A stretch of DNA of 64,000 bases from Pomphorhynchus laevis (GCA_012934845.2 WNNJ02001973.1:1-64000); one strand, 5' to 3'. Shown: positions 40,810-53,879, counted from the stretch's first letter. Translations and numbers: made by a program. Notes: generated by a model not told the origin, from the letters alone.

Positions 40810-41610
40810 TGTGATTAATTCAATTTTATCCATATATTTATATTTGCTTGATGATTTAATTTTTGTTAGATAGGCGTTATAGTTATTATAACATATATAT
40901 GTATATCCTTTTCCGAATATAAGATTAATTAATTTTACTAACGCTTCTTTAATATCTACTAAATCTAGATTTGTATAAAGCGTGCTAAAATCGTATGTAT
41001 TTATATTTTGAAAATTTATTCATTTTGTCTGTTTTAAAAATTCTTTTGTAGAATTAATACTGAAATAGTGTTTTATACCTGTATTAATTTTGATTTCCCT
41101 ACCATATTTCTCAAAGTGAATTACCCTACAATATTTATTATAACAGAGAAGAATAAATCAACAAAATATTATTAAAATATTAAATTTACAATAATTTATA
41201 ATTTTCGATTACCTTACAAGATTTTGAAAGTGTTTTAATTACTTTAAGTATTTTATTCATATAGACAGAAAGTGATTTTAATGTGCATCTAAACGCACTA
41301 CATATGAACCTAGGTTTTATTGGATTTTTATGTAATTTTGGATTCCAATATAATATAGGTATAGTTTTATTATTTGATTCAATTTTTATACCTTTTTTAT
41401 CCTTTATAGAACGAGGACTTTTAATATTTGTTTCTAAACTAAAATCACTTGTTCATATGTTGCGTTTACATTCAATCACTACGTTCATATGTTGTGTTTA
41501 TATTTAAATCATTAGAATAAACCTCTTTCATTAGTATATCATAATAAAGATTTTTGCATATGAAGACAAAGTTATTACTAGCTTTATCAATAGTTGTTAT
41601 TATATAGTTA
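40810..41610 (-). pseudogene. Penelope-like RT fragment, longer
   Basis: The minus strand matches 22795-23460 of the long copy, with a local insertion/duplication around 41090-41240 where the CAATATTT / CTTACAAG segment is repeated. The region equivalent to WNPKLHKNPIKPRFIC is at about 41300-41350. Frame broken; no catalytic YIDD part. Confidence 0.72.
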
Positions 41611-41639
41611 TCCTTTAAGATAACTATAAGAACTGGAAG

Positions 41640-42061
41640 AACTAATTTCAGCTGTATTATTGCGTATTTCCACGAAGTTTTCTTTTATAGAATCTATTAA
41701 CCGTGCTTAGCACGGCTAATGCTTTAGCACGTTAAAAAACGTCTTGACGAAGACAACCATTTGAAAACTCACGTTTGTTTTTTCTCAACTGGTCAGAACT
41801 GAAGCTATGTGTTTACTCAAGAAAAGTTATAACTGCTCTAGCAAATTACATTGCAGATTACAGTTCAGATCGCTACGCTCGCGGAAAAATCTGTATTAAT
41901 TAGGAGTTTAAACTATCTTGTTATACATATTAACTACTTACAAAGAACCTAAATTGGAAGAACCTAAACCTAAAAACCTATACCAGAAGAACCTACACAA
42001 TCTTTATTGAAATCTACACAAGAGACTTTACTCTGATAAAGTCTGAATATACATACATATA
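41640..42061 (+). other. Probable 5' UTR of CR1-like family 2
   Basis: A non-coding leader before ORF1, with a CCGTGCTTAGCACGG palindrome (41711-41725) and repeated AAGAACCTA words (41945-42000). It begins where similarity to the Penelope fragment ends. Confidence 0.45.
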
Positions 42062-43222
42062 ATGGTCAAACAGAGGAAGACTACAAAGCGAGGTGATGCT
42101 GCTAAGTTCGTGGATTATCAGGTTCGGTGTTCAAGTGAAGATTGTCATGTGTGGACAAGTGTTTCAGTTCCCGGGGAAAAGAAAACAGCTCTGTCTAATG
42201 CATCTTTCTACTGCGGGTACTGCTGCGCATCTTTGATAAATGATTTGAAGACGGAATCTACCCCCTTGGTTGTCGGTCAGTCGAGTTGTAATTCTCTTGG
42301 ACCCATATCAGCTCCACCAATTCCAAAAAGCATAAGTGCCGGTCAAAGTAAGGAAGTTCTTATTTCCAAATCTACTAAGAATGTTGAAAATTCCAGTCAT
42401 AGTGATGGAAGCTATTCTAACTCTATATATCCCTCCTCAAGTCTTAACTATATATATCCCTCCTAAAGTCTTGCAAATAATCCAATGAATATAGATTTAA
42501 CTGTAGAGGGTGAGACTGTAGCCATGGATGTTCCAGTGCATTTACCTGATGTTACTAATGATGAAAATACATATTGTCAGGTTTTGAATCATGGTCATAT
42601 GTCTGATAATGGGACTGTCAAAAAGAAGGAACAAGCGTCAACGATAAGTCAACATACACTATCCGCAGTGTCACGTGACAGTCTCGAATTGCAAATTGGT
42701 AATAATAGGAAACACACCGCTGATCGATGTAGATCTGTTATTCTGGCCAATGTAAGAGAATCTTTATTTGAGAACGCACAAGTACGTCTTAACGAGGACG
42801 TCCAGAGTGTGAGATTTATATTGACGCAGGTACTTGGTTCTTGCAATGTGGATATTGTCAAACGTGTTAAACTCGTTGCATTATTTCGACTGGGTAAGTG
42901 TGATACATTTAGTAATAGGCCGCGTTTACTCAAGGCCGTATTTAGAGAGCAGTCACATGCTGAGTTAATTCTTCGGAATTCATATCGTTTAAAAGGATCC
43001 CACGTTAGTCTCTTAAAAGATCTTGACGCTCTTCAAAGGGAGAAATTGTCTCAAGCTAAGAAAGAACTTGCATCTCGTGTTGCACTTGGTGAGAGCAATC
43101 TATGTGTGCAAAATTTTCAAGTAGTGAGGCGACGCATTCGAATCAGTTGGTCCCCATTAGATGTATCGCCTCTCATGAATGTGGAGGGTTTTGGCAAGGT
43201 CTTACAGCATATAAGTGCCTAG
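42062..43222 (+). pseudogene. CR1-like LINE family 2, ORF1 (Zn-finger RNA-binding protein), one in-frame TAA
   Basis: ATG 42062 opens a frame with YQVRCSSEDCHVWTSVSV (Cys23, Cys28) and FYCGYCCASLINDL (Cys51, Cys54): the same treble-clef/PHD-like finger as family 1 ORF1. After a Ser-rich stretch an in-frame TAA (42464-42466) interrupts. The same frame then runs to 43222 with an RRM-like/ORF1 C-terminus: RSVILANVRESLFENAQVRL, VALFRLGKC, SRVALGESNLCVQNFQVV. Its end overlaps the start of the ORF2 frame (from 43102). Confidence 0.7.
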
Positions 43223-46091
43223 CTGATTTGGGATCTGAAGTGTGTCAGATTGCTAGAGATGATATTATTACTCGCACTGGTGTGAATAAAAGTCATAGTA
43301 TATTTTATTGTAATGTTCGGAGCTTGTTACAGAAAGTCGATGAGCTAAAGTTTAGGATCGAGTCTGTTAATCCAATTATAGTTGGTATTACAGAATCTTG
43401 GCTTAATTGTGATGTATCCGATGCTGAGGTATCCATCCCAGGCTATTCTTTGTTCCGTAGTGATCGGATAGGGGGTAGGGGTGGTGGCGTAGCTCTCTTT
43501 ATGAGAGACGAAGTTAAGGTGCGCGTTTTGAGTAAGTCGTCTATTGATAGAGTTGAGAGTTTGTGGTGTCAGGTGAAGTTTGATAACAGCTCACCCATCA
43601 TACTGGGTCTTGTGTATCGTGCTCCTAAGGCAATATCTAAGAAACTCATTGAAGAGATAGAGTTGTATACGCGAGGAGATTGTGATACTGTGATAATTGG
43701 GGATCTGAATATGCCAGATGTTGAATGGACTTCGAATACGGTTCTTCCTACTTGTGATAGTGAATCTTGTGACCTTATGGAGTGTTTTGCTTATTGTGGT
43801 CTTGCTCAATTTGTTGATGTACATACTCGCTTTTCAAGTTGTAGTTCTTCCCTTCTTGATCTTTGCCCATCGACAAACAGTCAATTAATCAGTAGTATCC
43901 AATATGATTCTCCTGTTGGTTTGTCTGATCACTGTGTAGTTAAAGTTTTGCTAAATATACAAATGAGGGTGTTTCATCATGCTCGGTACAAACGTCAAAT
44001 TAATGTTTTTCGGGCGAACTATGATGTTATTACATCAAAGCTGCATAGAGTAAGTTGGCCTGATCCGGCTGTTGTCGGAGTTGACGAGGCCTGGGATCAT
44101 TTTCGCGTGACGCTTTATTCTCTAATGGTAAAATTCTCACCTTTGAAGTCTAAGACTAGTCGGAAAAGCGCTCGTTGGTTTGATACTGAGCTGGCTACTG
44201 CGATGAAGGCTCGTGACTTCAGTTTCAAATGCTTTAAGGGTGGGTTTTGTGAATATGGTGTTTATAAGCAGGCGAGAAATTTCTTCAATTCTTTAAAGCG
44301 ACATAAGCGCTATTTATTTGAAAATGGTCTAGCTCATAGTTGTAGACATGATCCCAAAGCTCTCTTTCTATATGTGAATAGTAGTAGGAACGCTAATAAA
44401 ACAATTGGCCAATATTTTGATAGCGTTATTGAAGACGACCTTGCTGAGATGTTCTCAAGGCATTTTTACTTGTACAAAGAGACTACAAACGAGTATTCTG
44501 AACCTATCCAGAACAGTGAGACGATAAGAGGTGCTAGTGTTTCATATCCTAGTTTAGACATAGCTAATTTGATAACTCATGAGAAAGTTTTAGCTGAACT
44601 ACATCGTCTTAAAGAGACAAACTCCAAAGGTGTTGGTTTGTTACCTTCGATATATCTTCGTCGAATAGCAGACTCAATATATATACCACTTTGTAACATA
44701 TTTCGACAATCTATTATTGATACGACTCTTCCAAAAGATTGGAAACAATCGATTATTCACCCCATCTCAAAAAGAGTGATAGATCTTCAGTAGACAATTA
44801 CAGACCAGTAAGTATTACTTGCTTATGTTGTAGAATGTTAGAGCGAATTATACATGGTTATATGGTCAAGTTTTATAGTGAGAATAATGTAATAGCTTCT
44901 GAGCAACATGGTTTCCGTAAGGGTTATTCGACAGTTACTAATCTACTCGCAGCCCATCTTGATTGGTCAGCTAATAAAGCCGTATCAATTGCTACTGACA
45001 TCATATTCTTCGATTTATCTAAGGCATTTGACAGAGTAGACCATAGACTCCTCCTAAATAAACTAGAGAAAAGTGGCATTCCATTTTTGCTTGTTAGATG
45101 GATTGAATCGTTTTTAAGCAATCGTAGTTATTGTGTGCATGTAGATAATTTTTACTCTTCTTCGCGGCCATGTAATATAGGGGTGCCTCAAGGTTCAGTA
45201 TTGGGTCCATTGTTATTTAGTGTCTACATCAGCGATATCCCGGAATTTATTGATTCTCGGACGATTTTATATGCAGACGATTTGAAAATCTGGCGGGCAA
45301 TTCGTTCACCCAATGATATAGTCAAACTGCAACGGGATATCGATGAAGTCGAAAATTGGGCTCTGCTCAATAGGTTGATTGTAAATATATCAAAATGCAA
45401 ACATTTACGTGTTCGTGGCGGAAATGCTCAATCTTTAGTTAATTATAGCTTTCAAAGCAGTGATATAGAACGAGTGAACAAATATAAGGACTTGGGAGTG
45501 TGGATAAACAGTGATTTGAGTACCGTCACACATACTGAACATGCTTGTTCAAATGCGTTGGGGATAATCGGTCAACTTCGACGCACTTTCATTGCACTCA
45601 ATCAATTTGCCCTACGTCCGCTAATCTTTGCTCATGTGTTGAGCCGTCTTATATATGCTGCGCCGTGTGTGTATCCCCAAAATTCAAAAGAACATATTAG
45701 TTCAGAGAGGGTACTTCATAGAGCTACCAAGCTAGCACCGCAACTGAAATTTTTGTCGTACCCTGATCGATTAAAAGCACTTAGACTTGAGACTGTCACG
45801 TGGACCCGCCGGTACATCGATATGAGTATGGTCTGGCAAATTCTTAATGATTTGGATCATCCACTTCGAGATTGTCTTCATTTGCGCTCATCCAATATCC
45901 TCCGAGGTCATGGTTTAACCCTGCGACGTGAACGTATAAGAAAATCACGAGCTGTCCAATTTGATCGGCGAATTATATCTCTGTGGAATAGGCTTGGAGA
46001 GTCAACAGTGTGCAGTAGCAATATCAACGAATTCAAAAAGAAATTACGGATGGAGGATGCCATGGGGAAAGCTGCTTTTCCGTATTTGTGA
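43102..46091 (+). pseudogene. CR1-like LINE family 2, ORF2 (endonuclease-RT), one frameshift
   Basis: First frame (43102-44793): endonuclease with YCNVRSLLQKVDEL, VGITESWLN, RGGGVALFMRDEV, GDLNMPDVEW and SDHCVVKV, then the linker ARWFDTELATAMKARDFSFK. A single frameshift near 44745-44790 moves to the second frame (to 46091): NYRPVSITCLCCRMLERIIH, HGFRKGYSTVTNLL, FFDLSKAFDRVDHRLLLNKL, GVPQGSVLGPLLFSVYISD and the catalytic YADD at about 45270. The C-terminus ends SRAVQFDRRIISLWNRLGE. Apart from that shift and the ORF1 stop the element is complete, so relatively young. ORF2 probably starts well inside the 43102 frame, after the ORF1 overlap. Confidence 0.8.
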
Positions 46092-46105
46092 TACTTTTAT
46101 TATAT

Positions 46106-46630
46106 TTTCTTTTTTTCTGCAGTGAACCAGCCAATTAAGCCATGCTTTTATGTGCTGTTGAAACATTAATAATAATGTGTCGTCATATGAGCAATAGCAG
46201 TGCAAGCGCAAGGTTTATTATTAATCTCCGTATAATTGTTATAGTTTTCGGTTATCAGTGAGTATTTGATCGTAAGGAGAGAAATCTTGGATGTGATGCG
46301 CTTCACATTATTTTCTTGTTCCTCTATTACACCGGAATCTGCGACTATGACATTGCTTGAATAAATGTAGCTAATATGTTTTTCTGATATATTGACTGTG
46401 TCATCACAACACGCTGGACTCACAGGGTTTGCATTCAATTGATTTCAAAAATGCTTAGTCAATATCGCTGATATGCAATACTGTGTCCTCAGAATTCATA
46501 ATATTAATGCTGATCTATTATTATTACTACAGATCATAGCCATAAGGCTGTTTTAACCGCTCACAAAATAACAAATTAATACAAAAAAAATCAAAAATAT
46601 CATTCAGTATATATATCAGAACCATGGGTA
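46106..46630. other. Spacer with one unexplained 90-codon minus-strand frame
   Basis: The frame 46438-46166 (minus) encodes an unremarkable, non-repetitive peptide with four Cys and no recognised motif. It is likely chance or the remains of an old insertion. Confidence 0.3.
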
Positions 46631-47040
46631 CTACAGCAACCACTACTCGTTTTCATTTCGAATCCAGTTATTTATATTGGATTCATTGATTGTATGCACC
46701 GCAACGACATTAACTGAAAGACGATTCCAAACATTCACCGCTCGATGGGACAGTCGAAAATGACGAGGGTATTTTCCGTGTTCATGTACTACCAGTACTT
46801 TTGAGTGCCCTCTACGCCCATCCCGTTCATTGATTTCAACTCTATTTGCTGGAAATTGTTCGTCTTCGTTAATTAGTCGATACATAGCTAGAAGATCGAA
46901 AAGAAGGAACCTTTCACGCACTGTCGGCATATTCAAACTTTTTATTCGTGCCTCACAGGGGAGATATCGTACCTGAGTACATAATTTCGTAAACCGTCGA
47001 AGTATGCGCTCTAATTGATCAAGTTCCTAATTGATCAAGT
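46630..47040 (-). pseudogene. CR1-like LINE C-terminal fragment
   Basis: The minus strand reads LDQLERILRRFTKLCTQVRY, then LPCEARIKSLNMPTVRERFL, and ends with FRLSHRAVNVWNRLSVNVV, the usual last segment of CR1/jockey-type RT proteins. The frame is open over about 400 bp but has no catalytic part. The 5' end is marked by a TGATCAAGTTC triplication at about 47016-47046. Confidence 0.65.
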
Positions 47041-47815
47041 TCTGATCAAGATCTATTGTGACTTCTAAGCTGTTATTGTACACGTCTACATCAAGAGGAA
47101 TTTGACTGCAACGGGAATTAAAAATTAGTGACATAGAACAAAGAATTCACGCTACAACCTTCATTTAACCACCTTTACTGTCGGAGAAAGTGTTAACAGA
47201 AGTAAATAGATTAAAGAAATTATTGTTACAAATTATTATTAGTGATTCACTTCTCATAATGCAGTAAGGTTTGTTGGAATTAATATTGTCTTCAGTTTGA
47301 ATATACTTGGTAGTAACATGTGATGCGGACTACATAGTTGTTGAGGTAGTTTAGAAATGCAAAAACCACAGACGTAATCATTCTTAGTAAGAGATGTATC
47401 GCATACTACAGTTGATTAAACAATTCAATCAGTAATCATGCACTGGACTTGGAATGATTTTAATGTGTCGTCAGATTAAATGTTCTTCCTTCGACCACCC
47501 ATCGAATAAATTTGGTTCAGCACAGGTCAAATGTATTTATATAATAAAAAGCGCAACGAGCGAAATTGTAATCAATAGACAGTTTAATCAGTTATTGGAT
47601 TGTAATCAGTAGACAGTTCGATTAGTTGTTATGTATGTATAATCTTGTGTATATAATCTCTAACTTTTTACGTATTTAACTTGTAATTGTATTGGGCAAA
47701 CATTTAACTTGTAATTGTATTGGGCTTTATATTGGGTCAAAATCTGTAATCAAACAGAAGCCTGGTTTTGCTACTCTCGAAATTGGTTGTGACTCATATG
47801 ATTGTGAAATATAGG
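47041..47815. other. AT-rich stretch without a gene
   Basis: No ORF of note. A short near-repeat (AATCARTAGACAGTTYRATYAGTTRTT) occurs at about 47570 and 47608, and TTTAACTTGTAATTGTATTGGGC occurs twice at about 47677 and 47702. Confidence 0.45.
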
Positions 47816-47819
47816 TAAT

Positions 47820-50485
47820 TGTGAATGTCCCTGAGTCTTCGAGAAGTAAAATTAAAACGATGCCGTTTTTATGTGGTTTCTACACGGCTGCAAAATTAAG
47901 ATTGCTATTCAACGTCAACTCAAACGATCGGCCGACCAGTGTATCTATATCAAAAAATGTGATTGAACCTGTATTGATGTCTTCAATACAAAACAACCAG
48001 ACACGTGATTTGTCTGCAGAATTGAATGCGCCGGCTTGGATACAGTTGTAACTACGCTCTCCCGTTGTAGTAATGAATGTGATAGTGATGATGACTGTGC
48101 TCTCCCGTTGTAGTGATGAATGTGATGGTGATGATGACTGTCAATCTCAAACAATTGAAAACGAAAAGACGCGATATTTATTGCTGGATATTGCAATTCA
48201 GTGTGTTTCTTTAGGCTGTCAAACTCCAACTAGAGACAACGATCGATGCATACTTATAAATATCAAATCTCAAAGCGTTGAATCAAACTATACACCTCTC
48301 AGTTATAATCGTCTTAGCTATAATGTGTTATTCAGTGGTATTCCTGAATCAAATGCTGAAAATTCTCAGGTCCGTATGGCTGGTGACATATCTAATTGAC
48401 GCGATGTTTTTCTCAGCTCCTGCTGAAGTGCGATGAAGAGTTAACTTCTTGTCTGGAAGTTCGAAGTTATTCCGTCTTGGTAAAAAGTCAACTGATAAGA
48501 CTCGATTATTGGAACTTACACTATCTTCTTTACAACATGCAAGTATTTTATTAATGCGAGGTTACCGTATGAAAGGCCGTTTGTATCGTATACTCCACGA
48601 TTTATCACCAGAAGAGATGTTGAAGTTAAGAGAAGCAAACAGTGAATTACTAACTCGTCTATCTAAAGGTGAAACTAATCTTTGTATACGAAATTTTCGG
48701 ATTGGCAGGTGGCGCACAGTTGTTCGTTTGAACTTGGTAACTTCCTTGATTGTCAACAATTCACCCAGCGCTCAAGTACAAACTATTACAGTGGAGAAAG
48801 TAGTACGGATACCAATTTACCGCAGTCATCGTGCAATAAAGTTGGTATAGATATATCACTGGGGCGTTTAATCTCATTAAGTTGCGTATATTGTAATACT
48901 TCGAAATACTCTCCATGCAATGCAACACGTTATTTGTCAGTCGGTTGTTCTAATCTTCGCAGTTTGATTGCATAAATAGTAGAGGCATCATTTACTGTCA
49001 TACACATACGATGTATTATGTGTGACTGAATCGTGGCTCCATCAATATATTGTTGATGTTGATGTTGTTTTTCCGTGGTATCGCATACTTCGAAGCGATA
49101 GAAAGTCAGGTAGACGTGGTGGAGGGGTTGACTTTTGACGTTTCTAATGTATGTGACCCTAATGGTTTCATTTAAAGTCTCAACTTTTATATCAAATATG
49201 AATAAATACGTATTAATTTTTTTGTTGTATATCGTTCTCCATCAATGGACACATATTGTGATCTCCTAATCCGTACAGTGCTTCCGGTCCTGATGATATA
49301 TCTCCATTTCTACTCAAGACCTTATCAAACTATTTGGCCCCTTTTCTTGTCGATATCTGTTAGAATAATCTTATCACTGAAAAAAATCCATTGCGACTTC
49401 TTGTGGTTATTATAGATTAATAAGCCTGACGAGTTCGATGTGCAAAGTTCTTGAAAGATTAGTCGCTCGTAGAATGTGAGTCACTTAAACACTCATTGAG
49501 TCATAGCGTCTTCTCAGCACGGATTCAGTCACGGTAGATCATGTATCTCTAATTTACTAACTGCTCACGAAAATGTCTTGTAAACGTGGTGAAGGGGTTG
49601 CCGCCTATGTTGGAGATAATATTTTGATTTCTGACATTTTTAATGTATATGATCCTAATGGTTCCTTTGAATGTCTTAACTTTCATATCAAATATGAATA
49701 AATAGGTATCAATTTTTGTATTGCATATCGTTCCCCATCAATGACCACATATTGTGATCTCATAAAATCCAATTTAAAAGCAGTATGTATCTATTCACAT
49801 TTTATCCTCTTAGGAGATTTTAATCTCCCACGTTCTAATTGGGCAGATTCTCTATTTCATGATGGAAGTGATGTAGAAACAAAACTTTTGAATTCCTTTC
49901 TGATGAGGTTCTACTAATCCAACACGTTCAACAGCCGACTTGTATATCATCGAGAGTAGGTTCCGTGCTTGATTTGATGTTTACCAGACGTACTGATAAT
50001 ATAGTCAGTGTCGATTATCTTTCTTCTGTTGATGGACGTGATCATTGCGTACTTTCCTTGCGGGCAGCACCAAACTTCAATTTTTAACATCAGCAAATGA
50101 AAATGTTTAGGCGTAATTGATCAAGGGTGAATATAAAACATGTTTTAACTTTCTGTCAGCGTTACTTGCTCTCGTTTCTGACAACAGATAGAATACCAGT
50201 GGGAACTATTTACGATTACTTTTTGAAATTGTCTGGTATAATTTCTCCAATGTGTGCGATCTTTCAAGTAATTCAACTTCCAACATTTATTGATCGAAAC
50301 TTCAAGCACACATTTAATATTCGAAATCGCTTATTGAAGTTATTCCACTCAAATTACCAACTAATTGCAAGCTATAGATATGTCAGAAATCTTTGTTCTA
50401 GATTAAAAGCTTCAAAATGCGATAGATTTCAATCTGCAATCGTCCGTGAGGTGAACCGCAATCCCAAATTATACATGTTATAATT
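47820..50485 (+). pseudogene. Degraded CR1-like LINE(s), ORF1 end plus rearranged ORF2 pieces
   Basis: ORF1-like C-terminus related to family 2: YNVLFSGIPESNAENSQVRM (48320-48380) and RLSKGETNLCIRNFRI (48655-48702). Endonuclease pieces follow: VTESWLH and GRRGGGV at about 49020-49130, and RT scraps near 49270-49560 including SQHGFSHGRSCISNLL. A second endonuclease segment then reappears out of order at 49575-50080 (GDFNLPRSNW-type, TRRTDNIVSVDYL). The linker RSRLKASKCDRF-like region ends at about 50480. An ACGTGGTGRAGGGGTTG phrase occurs twice (about 49117 and 49586), at the join. It looks like two truncated copies recombined head-to-tail. Confidence 0.6.
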
Positions 50486-50499
50486 TGTATATGCTGATG

Positions 50500-51415
50500 A
50501 CAACTCATTTATGCTCATGCACCTGCTTATCGTATTCATGATTTTAGTGTTTCTGTTTCCAGCTGTCTTGTCTCAATTTCCAATCATCTTTCTTCCCTTC
50601 GCCTTTCTATGAATCCTGATATATCTAAAATTATGTGGATCAAAGCTTCGACATAGAACCTCCTTCCGTATCATTAAATTCTACAATTCTTCCTATCGTT
50701 GATAATCTCGTTTTCCTAGGCTTTCATTTCGACAACCGAATTTCACTTAAACTATTCGTTAGTGATAAAGTACGCTCATCTACCTTGATACTCCGCAATC
50801 TCCGTCAGGTTCGTAGATTGATCGATTTCCCTTCTTGTATGACTCTCATATCTTCTCTTCTTTTCTCAAGACTTGATTACTGTCTTAGTCTATTTTCCAA
50901 CTCACCTAAATCCACTCTTCTTCCTTTACAACGCATCATCAACGCTGCCGTCCGAATTCTCCTCCGTCTTCGTCGTTTTGATCATACATCTCACCATCGT
51001 GCTTATCTCGATTTGCCTATCATTTATTGTCGTGTTTAAATTCGTCTTCTTCTCATTGCTTTCCGCCTTGGAACTTTTCATACCCCTTCATATCTTAGCC
51101 TTCCTTTTCTCGACAATTCTCATCCTGATTACTGATCTTTGCGTTTCCGTAATTCCCTTCTTTTACATGTCCAAAACTACTCTACCTCTTTTGGCTTACG
51201 CTGCTTTATTGTGGCTGCTTTTCTTTCTCGTGAAATCATCTGCACATTCATATATGCCACTCAACCTTACTGCCGTGCTTCAAACTCCAAATCCGATTGC
51301 ATTTAAACAATTAAGAAATTTAGCTATATGACTTTTGCTGTATTTTTTTAGTTAGTGGACTTGTAAGCGTGCAGTTGGCACGCATTTGTCACTTTTAATA
51401 AATTATTATTGTTGT
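50500..51415 (+). pseudogene. CR1-like family 1 fragment (RT C-terminus and 3' end)
   Basis: Plus-strand LGFHFDNRISLKLFVSDKVR (about 50715-50775) matches the C-terminal part of the 35.2-39.1 kb element. The 3' end has the conserved hairpin (GTAAGCGTGCAGTTGGCACG at about 51363-51382) and an AATAAATTATTATTG tail. Frames broken in several places. Confidence 0.72.
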
Positions 51416-51935
51416 TCTCTTCCCTAAAATCGATTACTGTCTCAGCCTTTTCGCCAATTCTCCAAAATCCATCATCCTACTACAATGCATCATCAACTCC
51501 GCCGTTCGAGTGCTCCAATGTCTCCGTCGCTTCGACCACACATCAACATATCTTCCCCAACTCTCCTGGTTTACCATCCACATCCGCACACAACACCGCC
51601 TTCTTTTCGTAACTTTCCGTCTCATCGCTGTCGGCTCTCCATCGTTCATCCACCTCCCTTTCTTAGACGACATTCACCTCACCTCTATAGATGCGTTCCC
51701 GTAATTCCCTCCTACTCTACGTTCCCAATTACTCTAACAACTACGCTCTCTGATCGTTTTTCGTCGCCGCTGACTCACCTGGAATCAGCTCCCTCTCGAC
51801 GTTCGACTTGCTCCCTCCTTTATCACATTCAAATGCCGCCTCCGTTCCCACCGTGACACATGATATATATTTTTTCGTGGTCACGTAAGCGTGCGCCGGC
51901 ACGCAGTTACCACGTAAAAATAAATCCTTTTTATA
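51408..51935 (+). pseudogene. CR1-like family 1 fragment, second copy in tandem
   Basis: It starts within the same protein region (CTTCCCTAAAATCGATTACT) and ends with the hairpin GTAAGCGTGCGCCGGCACGC (51887-51906) and an AAATAAATCCTTTTT tail. It follows the previous copy directly, so one inserted at the tail of the other. Confidence 0.7.
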
Positions 51936-51959
51936 AGAAACAATTTAATTGATAAAAAT

Positions 51960-53875
51960 CTAAACGATTAACAGCTCACCACTGACATAAAAGAATTGTC
52001 AAATATGGGTGTCGTGGTCTCGGGCAGTTGCATTGAATGAAGGACCAAATGTCGACTGTCATTGCAGTGGAGTAGTCTATTTATAGGAATGTAGAACGTT
52101 ACTTTGCTTACAGGGAAATATAAGATCTAATGAGGGATGTAAATCCCTAAGATCTTGAAATAGTCGAAATTATCTCGCTTCATTATTCTGGTTCCGGTAC
52201 TCAACTTTTTGATCAAAGCTGGAACTTACACTATTCGGGAGTTGCTGCAAGAAAGCCTCGATAGGCGAGTGTAAGGATACTCACAAACACCGTTTGTCGT
52301 TAGCTGCAGAGAAGTTTTGCCCAGTAAATGAAGGGTTGGCATCCTTGAGATTTGTAGTCAAATGAGAAAAATGGTTAACTGTTGTCTGTGCTAATGCACC
52401 TAACACTAGCTCGGATAGGTCAAATCTGTGAATAATCTTCACGATTTACTTAATAGTAAACCTGTGGTTGATTCTATCATTTTATTGAGCGACTTAATAA
52501 TTAAGGCAGACATGACTGTGTTACCCGGATGGATGTAGTTCGGAGGAACGGAACCCCAGATCTGAACGCGAATGATGTTGAATTGTTGCATTTTTATTCT
52601 CGTAACAATTTGTCAATAGCCAACACCATGTTCAAGCATAAAGAAATCCACCGATGTACATGGCATCATGATACTAAGTCAATGATCAATGATTGATTTC
52701 GTAATCTTATCATCTGGTTTTAAGTTAATATGTCGTGAACACACGTGAAGAGATGAGATGAACTGTCAGCCAACAACTACTTCGTAGTTAGTAATATTCG
52801 CTGGCAAAGTAAGCTACCAGACACATGGGAAACCTAAACGTAGCGTTGAGGTTCGTTAGGAACTTCTGAAAAATACAACTGTAACAGTCTTTATTAACTA
52901 TATCCAAGCGTACGTTGCTGAATTGCGAGAAGTTGGTGGTAATCGAACAAAAATAGTATGTCTTAAAATTCGCTTGGCAAAAACGACTTCAAAGATATGT
53001 GGTTTGAAGACTGTAGGCTCCTGTAGTGGAGACAATCTTCGAACTGTTTGGGGGGACACCAGTGTAAAAGCTGCCGTTCAAGATAAGAAAGTGGCTTATA
53101 ATGCAATCTTGTCTGATAGGTGACCTGAGGCTGTAGACAGCCTAGATATCTGCAGCTCTAATAGCTGCTGAATCAAGGAATCAACTTGGGTGAAATTTGA
53201 TAAGCGTTTCGAACTTTATTATCGGTCAACTTCTCAGATGTTCCAGAGAACGATCAAAGGCCGTCGTGTTGGAAAGAAATCTGCCCATACTGTTCTAGAC
53301 AATCATGGGGATCTGCTTAATAATATTGAAAACATACTTAGTTGTTGGAAAGTGCATTTTACAAGGTATCCTTATTACGGCTGACATGTCTTTTCTTGTG
53401 GAAAAAGAATCTTCGAACTTAATGTAAGATAATATTACCCTGACAGATGTCATTACTGTTGTTCACAAACTTCGTCATGGTAAATCTGTAAAGGTTGATG
53501 AAATTCGACCTGAGATTTTGAAGGCAATTGACGTTGAAGGTATGTAGTTGATAGCATGATTCTTCCACGTAGCACTGAAGTTATGAGAAGCTTCTGGTGA
53601 TCGCCATTTGTTTCAGGCGAAACTTTCAATCTATCACTCAGTCTTCTTATCAATTCTCACTTATGGGGATGAACTTTGGATCACGACCGAAATGACTAGA
53701 TTTCGAGTGCAAGCGTCCAATATTACGTTCCTTCGTGGTGTGGCCTGTTTCAGCTTTGGAGATGAAGTTCAAAGCTCGGTCAATCACGAGCATCTTGGAG
53801 TAAAGTCGCTGGTCCTCCACGTTGAAGGAAGTCAGCTGTGGTAGCTAGTCCACGTTGTGAGGATGGCTAGGAGGC
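51960..53875 (+). pseudogene. Degraded endonuclease-RT LINE of another family (RTE/Rex-like by eye)
   Basis: Endonuclease traces lie at about 52280-52420 (RLSLAAEKFCPVNEGLASL, then LTVVCANAPN) and 52560-52800 (HHVQA..RNPPMYMAS-type). An RT N-terminal segment reads SAHTVLDNHGDLLNNIENIL (about 53280-53340), then VVHKLRHGKSVKVDEIRPEI (about 53457-53516). A large deletion of the RT core is followed by the C-terminal LSILTYGDELWITTEMTRF and NHEHLGVKSLVLHVEGSQLW (53640-53842). Dozens of stops and no catalytic Asp pair. A short relative of the tail is at about 4120-4235. Confidence 0.6.
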
Positions 53876-53879
53876 GTTA

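Noticed and set aside
42449-42484. Programmed stop readthrough in CR1-like ORF1
   Set aside because: A single TAA in one copy without a recognisable readthrough context is better explained as mutation.
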